Part shown: piece after piece, positions 38,455 through 46,064 of the stretch
Numbering within the stretch: position 1 is the stretch's first letter
Layout of the letters: every line of letters begins with the position of its first letter
Origin: Acidovorax sp. NO-1
GTDB taxonomy: Bacteria; Pseudomonadota; Gammaproteobacteria; Burkholderiales; Burkholderiaceae_C
Reading direction: 5' to 3'
DNA length: 64,000 nucleotides
NCBI RefSeq assembly: GCF_000238595.1
Contig: NZ_AGTS01000049.1
Coordinates: forward strand, 1-64,000
Notes under the pieces: model-generated
Seen by the model: the letters and a program-made list of their open reading frames with translations, nothing else
Database searches by the model: none
What the model was told of the DNA's origin: nothing
Program-made: the position numbers and the translations under genes

Positions 38455-39747
38455 TCAGACAATCGCCGCGCCACGCGGGCGCCGCAGGATGAGGAGATAG
38501 AGCGCTGCCGCCGCAGCGAGCTTGAGCACGCAGGGCAGCACGGCATAGGCCAGGCCCAGGGTCTGCAGGCCGTCGTCGCTGCGCGTGCCGGGCGTGTAGC
38601 CCCACCAGCCCAGCAGCGGCAGCGCCAGGCCCGCGGCCAGGGCCAGATTGAGCTTGGTGGCAAAGTTCCACCAGCCAAAGTACGCGCCCTCGTGCTGGCC
38701 GCCGTCGCCCTCGGCGGCAATCACGCCGGCCAGCAGGGCGCTGGGCAGGGCCAGGTCGGTGCCCAGCGCGACACCCGAGAGCGCGCAGACGATGAGGAAC
38801 GGCACGACATCGCCCGCGCCGAGAAACGCGGCCCACACAAACACGGCAATCGCCAGGAGCATGCCCGTGAGCCAGGTGCGCGCCAGGCCCCAGCGCCCCA
38901 CGGCGCGCAGCCACAGCGGGATGGACAGCGCTGCGCACACAAAGTAGGCCGCGAGGAACATCGGCTCCTGCGCGGGCGGGGCTTGCAGACGGTCCTGGAT
39001 GAAGAACAGCACCAGCGTGGCCGGGATGGCGCTGGCAATGCCGTTGAGCATGAACACCGCCAGCAGGCGGCGGAAGGCGGGCCGCCCCCAGGGCCGCCAC
39101 AGGCTGGCGCGCTGCGCGGGTCGGTACACACCAGCCACAGCACCCGCATGGGCGGTGGGGCGCGGGGAGCGCGTCCACGCCCACCAGCCCAGCAGCAGGG
39201 TGATGGCAAACACACTGAGCATCACCGGCAGGCCCAGCAGCGCAGGCAGCACCGAAGCCAGCACCACGCCCACCAGCGCAGCGCCTTCGCGCCAGGCCAC
39301 GATGCGGCCGCGCTGCAGCTCGTCGCCGCCCAGGCGCGCGCCCCAGGACTGGTGCGCAATGCTGAGCTGACTGTAGGCGGTGTAGGTGATGAGCAGTGCC
39401 ACCAGCGCCCAGGCAATGAGCGCATCGGCCCCGGCTACTTGCGGAAAGAACAGGCTGGTCAGCCCCAGTGCCAGCACCACCGCCGACACTGCGCCCACCG
39501 CCAGCACGGCGCGCACCGAGCGGCCAAACAGATGGTCGGCCAGGCGGCCCAGCAGCGGGTCGGTGAACGCATCGAACAGCCGCGCCGCCAGCAGCACCGC
39601 GCCCAGCGTGGCCAGCGGCATGCCAAATTCGCGCGCGTAGTGGTTGGGCAGCAGCACGTACAGCGGCAGCGCCACAAACGCCAGCGGCAGGCCCAGCAGC
39701 CCGTAGGCCAGGCCTGCGCCGGCGCGGAGGGGCTGCGTGGAGGTCAT
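38455..39747 (-). CDS. MFS transporter, GPH-like
   Basis: 430 aa with about 12 hydrophobic segments and the early motif ARLFDAFTDPLLGRLADHL typical of the glycoside-pentoside-hexuronide (MelB-like) branch. In this neighbourhood it is more likely to move a lipid-related compound than sugar. Start overlaps the stop of the chalcone-isomerase-like gene (ATGA). Confidence 0.9.
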   Translation of the reverse strand: MTSTQPLRAGAGLAYGLLGLPLAFVALPLYVLLPNHYAREFGMPLATLGAVLLAARLFDAFTDPLLGRLADHLFGRSVRAVLAVGAVSAVVLALGLTSLFFPQVAGADALIAWALVALLITYTAYSQLSIAHQSWGARLGGDELQRGRIVAWREGAALVGVVLASVLPALLGLPVMLSVFAITLLLGWWAWTRSPRPTAHAGAVAGVYRPAQRASLWRPWGRPAFRRLLAVFMLNGIASAIPATLVLFFIQDRLQAPPAQEPMFLAAYFVCAALSIPLWLRAVGRWGLARTWLTGMLLAIAVFVWAAFLGAGDVVPFLIVCALSGVALGTDLALPSALLAGVIAAEGDGGQHEGAYFGWWNFATKLNLALAAGLALPLLGWWGYTPGTRSDDGLQTLGLAYAVLPCVLKLAAAAALYLLILRRPRGAAIV

Positions 39748-40334
39748 GGCTGGCCTGCAGTGCGGGTGGCGGCCAGCAGTTCCTGGCGCAGCCCGGGCTC
39801 GGAGGTCTGGGGCGAAAGCCAGATGCCGAAGAACAGGCGCGAGAACTCGGCGTCCGGCACCTCGCCCACCACGCGCCCGGCCATCTTGAAGGTGGCGCCC
39901 ACGCCGGGCTGGTGAATGCCCAGCAGCCGGTCACCCGACTTCACGTCCGGCAGCGCTGCCTGCAAAGCCTGCTGCCAGCGCGTGGCCTGCTCGGCCGTGA
40001 AGCTGCCCACGCGGCGCATCTCCTGCAGAGAGCGCCTGGCGATGGCCTCGGCCGAAAAGTCGCGGTGGTACGTGAGCTCCAGCGCCAGGGGTTGTGCGCC
40101 GTAGTTGCCGGCGTCAAAGCCGGGCGGCACCCACAGGCGCGCGCGGTAGATCTCGAAGCCCAGAAACCGCAGCACGCCCTGGCCGGCCAGGCGCACATCC
40201 GGCAGGGGCATGGCGGGCGGCGCCTCTGCCGCCTGGGCCGCAGGCACGGCTTGGGCCAAGGCAGAATTTGAATAAAAAAAGGCTCCAGCGCTTATCAGTA
40301 AAGCGCAAGCAGCTATATTTTTCATAGTGGTCAT
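39744..40334 (-). CDS. chalcone-isomerase-like periplasmic protein
   Basis: 196 aa. The mature part (VRLAGQGVLRFLGFEIYRARLW, LELTYHRDFSAEAIARRSLQEM, GIWLSPQTSEPGLRQELL) has the Chalcone_3 fold, which in bacteria likely binds fatty acids and is not catalytic. The signal peptide (MKNIAACALLISAGAFF ... ALAQA) is encoded within a copy of the palindromic repeat. Its ATG shares one base with the stop of the CFA-like gene. Confidence 0.88.
   Translation of the reverse strand: MTTMKNIAACALLISAGAFFYSNSALAQAVPAAQAAEAPPAMPLPDVRLAGQGVLRFLGFEIYRARLWVPPGFDAGNYGAQPLALELTYHRDFSAEAIARRSLQEMRRVGSFTAEQATRWQQALQAALPDVKSGDRLLGIHQPGVGATFKMAGRVVGEVPDAEFSRLFFGIWLSPQTSEPGLRQELLAATRTAGQP
40271..40320. repeat. palindromic repeat, copy G (inside a signal peptide)
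   Basis: Minus strand: AAATATAGCTGCTTGCGCTT then TACTGATAAGCGCTGGAGCC; same element as at 11218, read as the signal peptide of the chalcone-isomerase-like protein, on the opposite strand of the element compared with copy D. Confidence 0.85.
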
Positions 40335-41578
40335 CAGTCCTTGACCAGCGTGTATTGCACCAGGTCGATGTTGCTCATGGCAAACGCCGCTTCGCAGTAC
40401 GCGAGGTAGAACTCCCAGATATGCATGAAGCGCTGGTCAAACCCGAGCTGCAGGATCTGCGTGCGCTGCGCCAGAAAGCGCTCGCGCCAGCGCTTGAGGG
40501 TTTCGGCGTAGTCCTGGCCAAACGCGAACTCGTCCACCACGCGCAGGCCTGCGGCCTCGCCCTCGCGGCGGAATTCGCGCGGGCAGGGCAGGCAACCGCC
40601 GGGGAAGATGTACTGCTGGATGAAATCGGTGGAGCTGATGTAGCGCTCGAACAGGCTGTCGTCGATGACGATGCTCTGGATGCAGGCCTTGCCGCCGGAC
40701 TTGAGCAGCCGGTTCACGGACTGGAAATAGGTCGGCCAGTATTCGCGGCCCACGGCTTCGACCATCTCGATGGAACAGATGGCGTCGTACGGACCGTCCT
40801 GGATGTCGCGGTAGTCCTGCAGGCGCAGGTCGGCCTTGGCTTGCACCCCGTGCGCCGCCATGCGCTTCTGCGCAAACGCCAGTTGCTCGGTGGAGAGCGT
40901 GACGCCGGTGAGGGATGCACCGAACTCGGTGGTCGCCATCTCGGCCAGGGCGCCCCAGCCGCAGCCGATCTCCAGCACGCGGTCGCCCGCCTGTACGCCG
41001 GCCATGCGCAGCGCACGGCGCACCTTGGCGTGCTGGGCGGCACGCATGTCGCCGCCCGCGTCGCCCTCAAACCAGGCGGACGAGTAGTTCATCGTATCGT
41101 CCAGCCAGAGTTCGTAGAACGCGTTGCCCAGGTCGTAGTGGGCGTGGATGTTCTTCTGGCTGTTGGCGCGCGTGTTGCGGTTGAGCAAGTGCTTGATGCG
41201 GTACAGCAGCCGGCCCGCCCAGGTGCCGTAGATCACGCCTTCCACCTGCTGGCGGTTGGCGATGAAGAGCTTGAGCAGGTCGGTGAGGTGCGGCGTGGTC
41301 CAGTCGCCCGCAATGTAGCTCTCGGCAAAACCGATGTCGCCCGACTTGAGCGCGGCGCTGCACACGTTCCAGTTCTTGAGCGTGATCGCGGCCGAGGGGC
41401 CGTTGCCATGCCCGAAGTGCTGCAAGGTGCCGTCGGGCAGCTGCACCGTGAGGTGGCCATGCTGCAGGCGCTGCAGCAGCTTGAGCGCCGTGCGGGCTGC
41501 AGCCGGGGTGCCTGCGGGCAGGGCCACGGCGGTGCGGGGGGCGGTGGTGGAGTTCATGGCGGCGTTCTCGTTCGTCAT
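40334..41578 (-). CDS. cyclopropane-fatty-acyl-phospholipid synthase-like methyltransferase
   Basis: 414 aa. SAM-binding VLEIGCGWGALAEMA (about residue 205), the CFA-type preamble KNIHAHYDLGNAFYELWLDDTMNYSS and the C-terminal ISSTDFIQQYIFPGGCLP. It methylates unsaturated acyl chains. In the sigma-E/ChrR-type cluster the CFA-like enzyme is linked to methylated or furan fatty acids rather than cyclopropanes; which applies here is unknown. Five nt downstream of the DUF1365 gene. Confidence 0.9.
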   Translation of the reverse strand: MTNENAAMNSTTAPRTAVALPAGTPAAARTALKLLQRLQHGHLTVQLPDGTLQHFGHGNGPSAAITLKNWNVCSAALKSGDIGFAESYIAGDWTTPHLTDLLKLFIANRQQVEGVIYGTWAGRLLYRIKHLLNRNTRANSQKNIHAHYDLGNAFYELWLDDTMNYSSAWFEGDAGGDMRAAQHAKVRRALRMAGVQAGDRVLEIGCGWGALAEMATTEFGASLTGVTLSTEQLAFAQKRMAAHGVQAKADLRLQDYRDIQDGPYDAICSIEMVEAVGREYWPTYFQSVNRLLKSGGKACIQSIVIDDSLFERYISSTDFIQQYIFPGGCLPCPREFRREGEAAGLRVVDEFAFGQDYAETLKRWRERFLAQRTQILQLGFDQRFMHIWEFYLAYCEAAFAMSNIDLVQYTLVKD

Positions 41579-41583
41579 GGAAA

Positions 41584-42375
41584 TCAGCGGGTCACGATGG
41601 ATGCAGGCGCCTCGGGCTTGCGGTGGAAACGCACGCGCTTGAGCCACAGCTGCAGCGCGTGCCAGTGAATGCGGGCAATGATGGCCAGGGTCATCGCGGG
41701 GTAGCCCCAGAGCGCCTGGCGCAAGGTCTGGGGGGTGATGGCCTGCAGGGTGCCGCTCACGCTGGTCTGGATGAGTGGGCCGGTGTCGTCGTCGTGGTCG
41801 ATGCGCACCACAGTGCGGCCCGCGTCCTGTGCCCCCGCCTCGGTGCGCATGAAGCGAAACCGGTAACCGCCGTTCACCTCGCAGAACGGCGACACATGGA
41901 ACACCTTGCGTGCCTGCTGTTCCACGCCGTACTGCGGCGCATCCAGCAGGTAGCAGTGGCGCTCGCCAAAGGTGTTGTTCACTTCGACCACGATGGCGCG
42001 CAGGTGGCCGTCGGCGCGGTGGCAGTACCAGAAGCTCACGGGCTTGAAGGTGTAACCCAGCACGCGCGGGTAGCAGTGCAGCCACACCTCGCCCGTGGCG
42101 TCGGTGATGCCTTCGGTGCGCAGCAGCTCATCGAGCCAGGCCAGCGCACCGCCCTGCGCGGCACTGCGGCCATCGCCGTGGTCCACGTCATGGAAGCTGA
42201 TGGCGCCGCGGCGGTTGATGGCCAGGTCACTCTGAATGCTGGGCAGGCTGCGCATCGGCAGCATGAGAAAGAACGTGGGGTAGGCAAACGCATGCCGCCG
42301 GGGCCGCAGCCGCGTGTGGCGCACCTGGCCGAAGCCGATCAGGGGCGCTGCGGATGGGGCCGGGGCGTGGCTCAC
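41584..42375 (-). CDS. DUF1365 protein
   Basis: 263 aa with the family pattern: GQVRHTRLRPRRHAFAYPTFFLML, VWLHCYPRVLGYTFKPVSFWYCH, VVEVNNTFGERHCYLL, FRFMRTE. Function unknown; always near an FAD oxidoreductase and a CFA-like methyltransferase, as here. Start overlaps the oxidoreductase stop (ATGA). Confidence 0.93.
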   Translation of the reverse strand: MSHAPAPSAAPLIGFGQVRHTRLRPRRHAFAYPTFFLMLPMRSLPSIQSDLAINRRGAISFHDVDHGDGRSAAQGGALAWLDELLRTEGITDATGEVWLHCYPRVLGYTFKPVSFWYCHRADGHLRAIVVEVNNTFGERHCYLLDAPQYGVEQQARKVFHVSPFCEVNGGYRFRFMRTEAGAQDAGRTVVRIDHDDDTGPLIQTSVSGTLQAITPQTLRQALWGYPAMTLAIIARIHWHALQLWLKRVRFHRKPEAPASIVTR

Positions 42376-43682
42376 GCAGCCTCCGCCAAAGGCGCGGGCA
42401 GGGCCGCCAGCAGTTGCTCGGCCACGGCCAGGCCCGATTTGAGGCCGTCTTCATGGAAGCCGTAGCCCGTCCAGGCGCCGCAGAACCAGGTGTGCTGCTG
42501 CCCCTGCAGCTTGCCCACCTGCTGCTGGGCGCGGATGGCGGCCATGTCGAACACCGGGTGGGCGTATTCGTAACTGCCGATCACGTGCTCGGGCGCAATG
42601 TCGCGCACCGGGTTGAGCGACACCACCACGGGCTGCGCAAACGGCACGGGCTGCAGCTGGTTGATAAGGTAGTGCAGGCAGACGCGGGCCGACTCGCGGC
42701 TGCGCTGCTGCGCGCGCTCGTAGTTCCACGCGGCCCAGGCGGCGCGGCGCTGGGGCAGCACGGACGTATCGGTGTGCAGCACAGCGCGGTTGGCCTGGTA
42801 GCGGATCGAGCCGAGCACGGCGCGCTCGTGCGGGGTGGGCTGGGCCAGCAGCGCGAGCGACTGGTCCGAATGTGTGGCCAGCACCACCTTGTCGAAGTGT
42901 TCGGTGTGGCCCGCGGTTACCACGCGCACACCGGCGGCATCGCGCTCGATGCGGCGCACGGGGGTGGCGAGGCGCTTGTCGGCAATGCCCGCCACGATCT
43001 TGTCCACATAGTGGCGTGCGCCACCGGCCACCGTCCACCATTGCGGGCGGTTGCTCACCTGGATCAGGCCATGGTTGTGGCAGAACCGGATCATGGTGGC
43101 CACGGGGAACTTCAGCATCTGGTCGGTGGGGCAGCTCCAGATGCAGCCCAGCATGGGCAGGAAGTACCAGTCGCGGAACGCGTCGCCAAAACGGTGGTCT
43201 TTGAGAAAGTCGCCCAGCGGCTGCATCAGCGCGGCATCGGCCTGCTTTTCGGCAATGCGCGTGCACAGCTGGTTGAAGCGCAGCAGGTCGCGCAGCATCC
43301 CCAGAAAGCGCGGGTTGACCAGGTTGGAGCGCTGGGCAAACACGGTGCTGAGGTTGGTGCCGCTCCACTCCAGTGTGCGGTGGCCGCGCAGGGCGCCCGG
43401 CACCTGCACCGAAAACGACATGTCGGATTTGGCGGTCTCCACGCCCAGCTCGGCCAGCAGGCGGATCAGGTGGGGATAGGTGCGCTCGTTGAACACCAGA
43501 AAACCGGTGTCCACGCCGTGGGTGACGGGGGTGCCCGAGGCATCAGGCAAGGTCACATCCACCGTGTGGGTGTGACCGCCGAAGTAGTCGCCTGCTTCAA
43601 ACAGGGTGATGTCCGCCTGGCCGCGCAGCTGGTGCGCGACGGAGAGTCCGGAAATGCCGGAGCCGATGATGGCGATTTTCAT
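42372..43682 (-). CDS. FAD-dependent amine-oxidase-like oxidoreductase
   Basis: 436 aa. FAD-binding MKIAIIGSGISGLSVAHQL, then the NAD-like GGHTHTVDV pattern and the C-terminal FAD motif WFCGAWTGYGFHEDGLKSG. First gene of the eight-gene unit ending at 36645, with overlapping stops and starts throughout. The family is annotated as NAD/FAD-binding protein and is thought to oxidise fatty-acyl chains. A candidate ECF promoter lies about 170 nt upstream. Confidence 0.9.
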   Translation of the reverse strand: MKIAIIGSGISGLSVAHQLRGQADITLFEAGDYFGGHTHTVDVTLPDASGTPVTHGVDTGFLVFNERTYPHLIRLLAELGVETAKSDMSFSVQVPGALRGHRTLEWSGTNLSTVFAQRSNLVNPRFLGMLRDLLRFNQLCTRIAEKQADAALMQPLGDFLKDHRFGDAFRDWYFLPMLGCIWSCPTDQMLKFPVATMIRFCHNHGLIQVSNRPQWWTVAGGARHYVDKIVAGIADKRLATPVRRIERDAAGVRVVTAGHTEHFDKVVLATHSDQSLALLAQPTPHERAVLGSIRYQANRAVLHTDTSVLPQRRAAWAAWNYERAQQRSRESARVCLHYLINQLQPVPFAQPVVVSLNPVRDIAPEHVIGSYEYAHPVFDMAAIRAQQQVGKLQGQQHTWFCGAWTGYGFHEDGLKSGLAVAEQLLAALPAPLAEAA

Positions 43683-43718
43683 GACCGGCTCCCTCTGGCC
43701 GGTGCACGGAATAAAAAG

Positions 43719-43811
43719 GTTGCGAAGCGTCCCGAAACGAATAAGAGAGGGAGGGAGGAGAAGCGCTCCAGGAGGTCAGTCGGAACCCGGGGGCCCGAAA
43801 GGCTTCGCAAC
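43719..43811 (-). promoter_or_regulatory. inverted-repeat leader before the FAD/CFA operon
   Basis: GTTGCGAAGC (43719-43728) and GCTTCGCAAC (43802-43811) are perfect inverted arms, 73 nt apart, lying between the candidate promoter and the operon start. They could close a leader RNA structure. Just upstream on the plus strand TGCGCAATC and TGCGCAATG repeat with a 13-bp period (43829-43849). Confidence 0.4.
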
Positions 43812-43848
43812 GTTAAAACTGTACGCTGCGCAATCGTCTTGCGCAATG

Positions 43849-43878
43849 GATAGAGTGAGGCCGCGCTGGCGAAGTTCC
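43849..43878 (-). promoter_or_regulatory. candidate ECF-sigma (RpoE-like) promoter
   Basis: Minus strand: GGAACTT at 43878-43872, 17-nt spacer, TCTATC at 43854-43849. The -35 matches the RpoE-type GGAACTT exactly. It points at the FAD/DUF1365/CFA operon. Distance to the first start codon is about 170 nt. Confidence 0.45.
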
Positions 43879-43926
43879 AGAGGCCCCCTGTATTTTTTTT
43901 CAAGAAATGTAAAGAAATCATGGCGC

Positions 43927-44514
43927 TCACCGGGGTGTGGGCAGGGCCAGCTGCTGTTCGATGGCACGCACCAGCCCCTTGTTGTCCGGCCCGGTCATGC
44001 TGGAGTACTGGTCCACCAGCTTGCCGTCGCGGGCGAGCAGGTATTTGTGAAAGTTCCAGCGCGGCGCTGTGCCCGACAGCTGCGCCAGCTGCTGGTACAG
44101 CGGCGAGGCCTCTGGCCCCTTCACGCTGCTTTTGGCAAACATGGGGAATTTCACCCCGAAGGTGTTTTCGCAGAAGTCGGCGATTTCCTGGTTGCTGCCT
44201 TTTTCCTGGGAAAAGTCGTTGGACGGGAAGCCCAGCACCACCAGGCCCTTGTCCTTGTAGCGGGCGTACAGCTCTTCCAGCCCCTTGTACTGGCCGGTAA
44301 AGCCACAGAAGCTGGCCGTGTTGACCACCAGAACCACTTTGCCGCTGTACTGGCACAGCGACTGGGGCTTTTCGTCCTGCAGGCGCGGGAAGGTGTGCCG
44401 CAGGGTTGCAGGGCAGCTTTCAGGCTCGGCCGCGTGGGCCGCGGGCGCATGACCAACCCCCGCCAAAAGCGCGACGCTGGCAGCCGTGACAAAGGAGTAG
44501 AGGGAGGTTTTCAT
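43927..44514 (-). CDS. glutathione peroxidase, exported
   Basis: 195 aa with signal peptide (about residues 1-29). Peroxidatic Cys70 in NTASFCGFTGQYKGLEEL, and the tetrad partners Gln (FPSNDFSQEKGSNQEI) and Trp/Asn (RWNFHKYLL). It uses Cys, not selenocysteine. Reduces hydroperoxides; periplasmic placement suits lipid peroxide defence. Same strand as the FAD operon, 244 nt upstream of it. Confidence 0.92.
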   Translation of the reverse strand: MKTSLYSFVTAASVALLAGVGHAPAAHAAEPESCPATLRHTFPRLQDEKPQSLCQYSGKVVLVVNTASFCGFTGQYKGLEELYARYKDKGLVVLGFPSNDFSQEKGSNQEIADFCENTFGVKFPMFAKSSVKGPEASPLYQQLAQLSGTAPRWNFHKYLLARDGKLVDQYSSMTGPDNKGLVRAIEQQLALPTPR

Positions 44515-44765
44515 GGGTATATGTCCTCAGGAGAGTGCTCAATTTAACCGTTTCATCACTTTTTGTCCACATGAGTTTTTATTTGTACTATTCGGTTTAC
44601 GTTGTGCAGGCCCATGCGGATTCATTCCCCCGCTGAAATGGGGGTCTTTGGCGTATGGAGGCTCAGGTTGAGCGAAATACGCCGCGTGGCGCGGGGTTAC
44701 CAGGAAGGGGGTGCCAGCGATGGCAGGTTTGCGTCTCCCCTGCCATCGGGGGAGCGCGCCGCAGG

Positions 44766-45971
44766 TCAGCCCAGCTGCAGCAGGCGTTCCAGCGGGAGCT
44801 TGACCCGCACATCCTTGAAAGCCACCACACCGGTGACCTTCCAGGGGGGCATGCCGGTATCGCGCGGGATGGGCTCGCCGGTGGGCATGCCCTCGCGGTT
44901 GGTGACCACGGCTACGCGCGGGGTGGTGGCCGTCGTGCCGCGGCGGATGACCACGCCGACCTCCTGGCTGGCCAGGCGGACGAACGCACCTGGCGGGTAA
45001 ACGCCCAGGGTCTTCACGAGTGCCGCGCCCGCCTCGTCCACCTGGTGTTCCTCGTCGTAGTAGCTGGCCTGCATGGCCGCCGTCACCGGCATGGGCCAGC
45101 GCGCGGCACGGGGCGCCATGCGGGCGCCAAAAATGTCTGCGCGCTGCAGCAGGCGGGCCATCTGCTGGGCGGGGGTCTTTTTTGCCAGAGGGCCGGGCCC
45201 GCGGTGGTGGTGGCAGCGCACGGCCTCAAGCCAGTCGGCGTCTGCAACGCCCAGGCTGCGCAACAGCGCCTCCGAGCGCTCCGCGTGGCTTTGCACGGCC
45301 GCAATCTGGTCGGCCGTCAGGGGGTGGGTCTGCTGGGCCAGCATGTCCTGCAGCTCGGTCATGGCGATGTTCATGCTCAGGGCCGCATGCCCCAGCTGCT
45401 GCACGCGGGCCTCTGGCCAGCGCAGCATTTCGCGCGCGACCACCGTGCACACGCAGCACACCAGCATCGAGTGCGTGGCGCTGTACATGCGGGTTTCCTG
45501 GGCCGACAGGTAGATCAGTGCGAGCAGGGTGGCGTCGGGCGTTTGCTCACCGTGGCGGGCCAGCTCGTCGTACAGGGCCCGGAAGCGGTCGCCAAAGTCT
45601 GCGGGTGATGGTGCGCGCAGCAGCCGGGTGGTGCGAAGCTGCAGGTCGGTCCAGTCGGGCAGGGCCTTGTCACCGCGTCCCCGGCCCGTGGCGTCGTCCC
45701 CGGCCGTCATCTTCATCGCGGCAATCTCGCCAAGATTGGTGTCCGAGATCAGCATGCGCTGGAGCTGTGCAAGGTAGGCACGGTGGCTGTCGCCCGACTC
45801 GTCGGTGTCCACGCACAGCTGGCGTCCCCGCTCCACCATCTTGGCCAGTTCATCGCGGTTGCGGATGACATAACCCTTTTGTGCCAGCAACACCCCGTCC
45901 GCGCCCCGCAGCACAAAGGGCAGCGGGTGTCCAAGCTGGATGGTTTCGATGTTGAGGCTGACGAGGTTCAT
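44766..45971 (-). CDS. degenerate HD-GYP-type protein
   Basis: 401 aa. Layout follows HD-GYP phosphodiesterases: an N-terminal domain (residues about 1-60), then THSMLVC, GHAALSMNIAMTELQDML, HPLTADQIAAVQSHAERS and RCHHHRGPG. However, the HD dyad reads His-Ala, and the GYP motif is absent, so cyclic di-GMP hydrolysis is doubtful. It may bind rather than cut the nucleotide. No partner gene is clear; the RND genes upstream on the same strand are separated by about 90 nt. The 250 nt downstream (44515-44765) show no gene. Confidence 0.7.
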   Translation of the reverse strand: MNLVSLNIETIQLGHPLPFVLRGADGVLLAQKGYVIRNRDELAKMVERGRQLCVDTDESGDSHRAYLAQLQRMLISDTNLGEIAAMKMTAGDDATGRGRGDKALPDWTDLQLRTTRLLRAPSPADFGDRFRALYDELARHGEQTPDATLLALIYLSAQETRMYSATHSMLVCCVCTVVAREMLRWPEARVQQLGHAALSMNIAMTELQDMLAQQTHPLTADQIAAVQSHAERSEALLRSLGVADADWLEAVRCHHHRGPGPLAKKTPAQQMARLLQRADIFGARMAPRAARWPMPVTAAMQASYYDEEHQVDEAGAALVKTLGVYPPGAFVRLASQEVGVVIRRGTTATTPRVAVVTNREGMPTGEPIPRDTGMPPWKVTGVVAFKDVRVKLPLERLLQLG

Positions 45972-46064
45972 GGCGCTCGTTACATTATCTGACGGTTGCG
46001 GCGCTGCCAAAGTGTGCGAAACCCCGGTGATTGCCTGTTATTTCGGGCAACCATGGGAGCCCGC

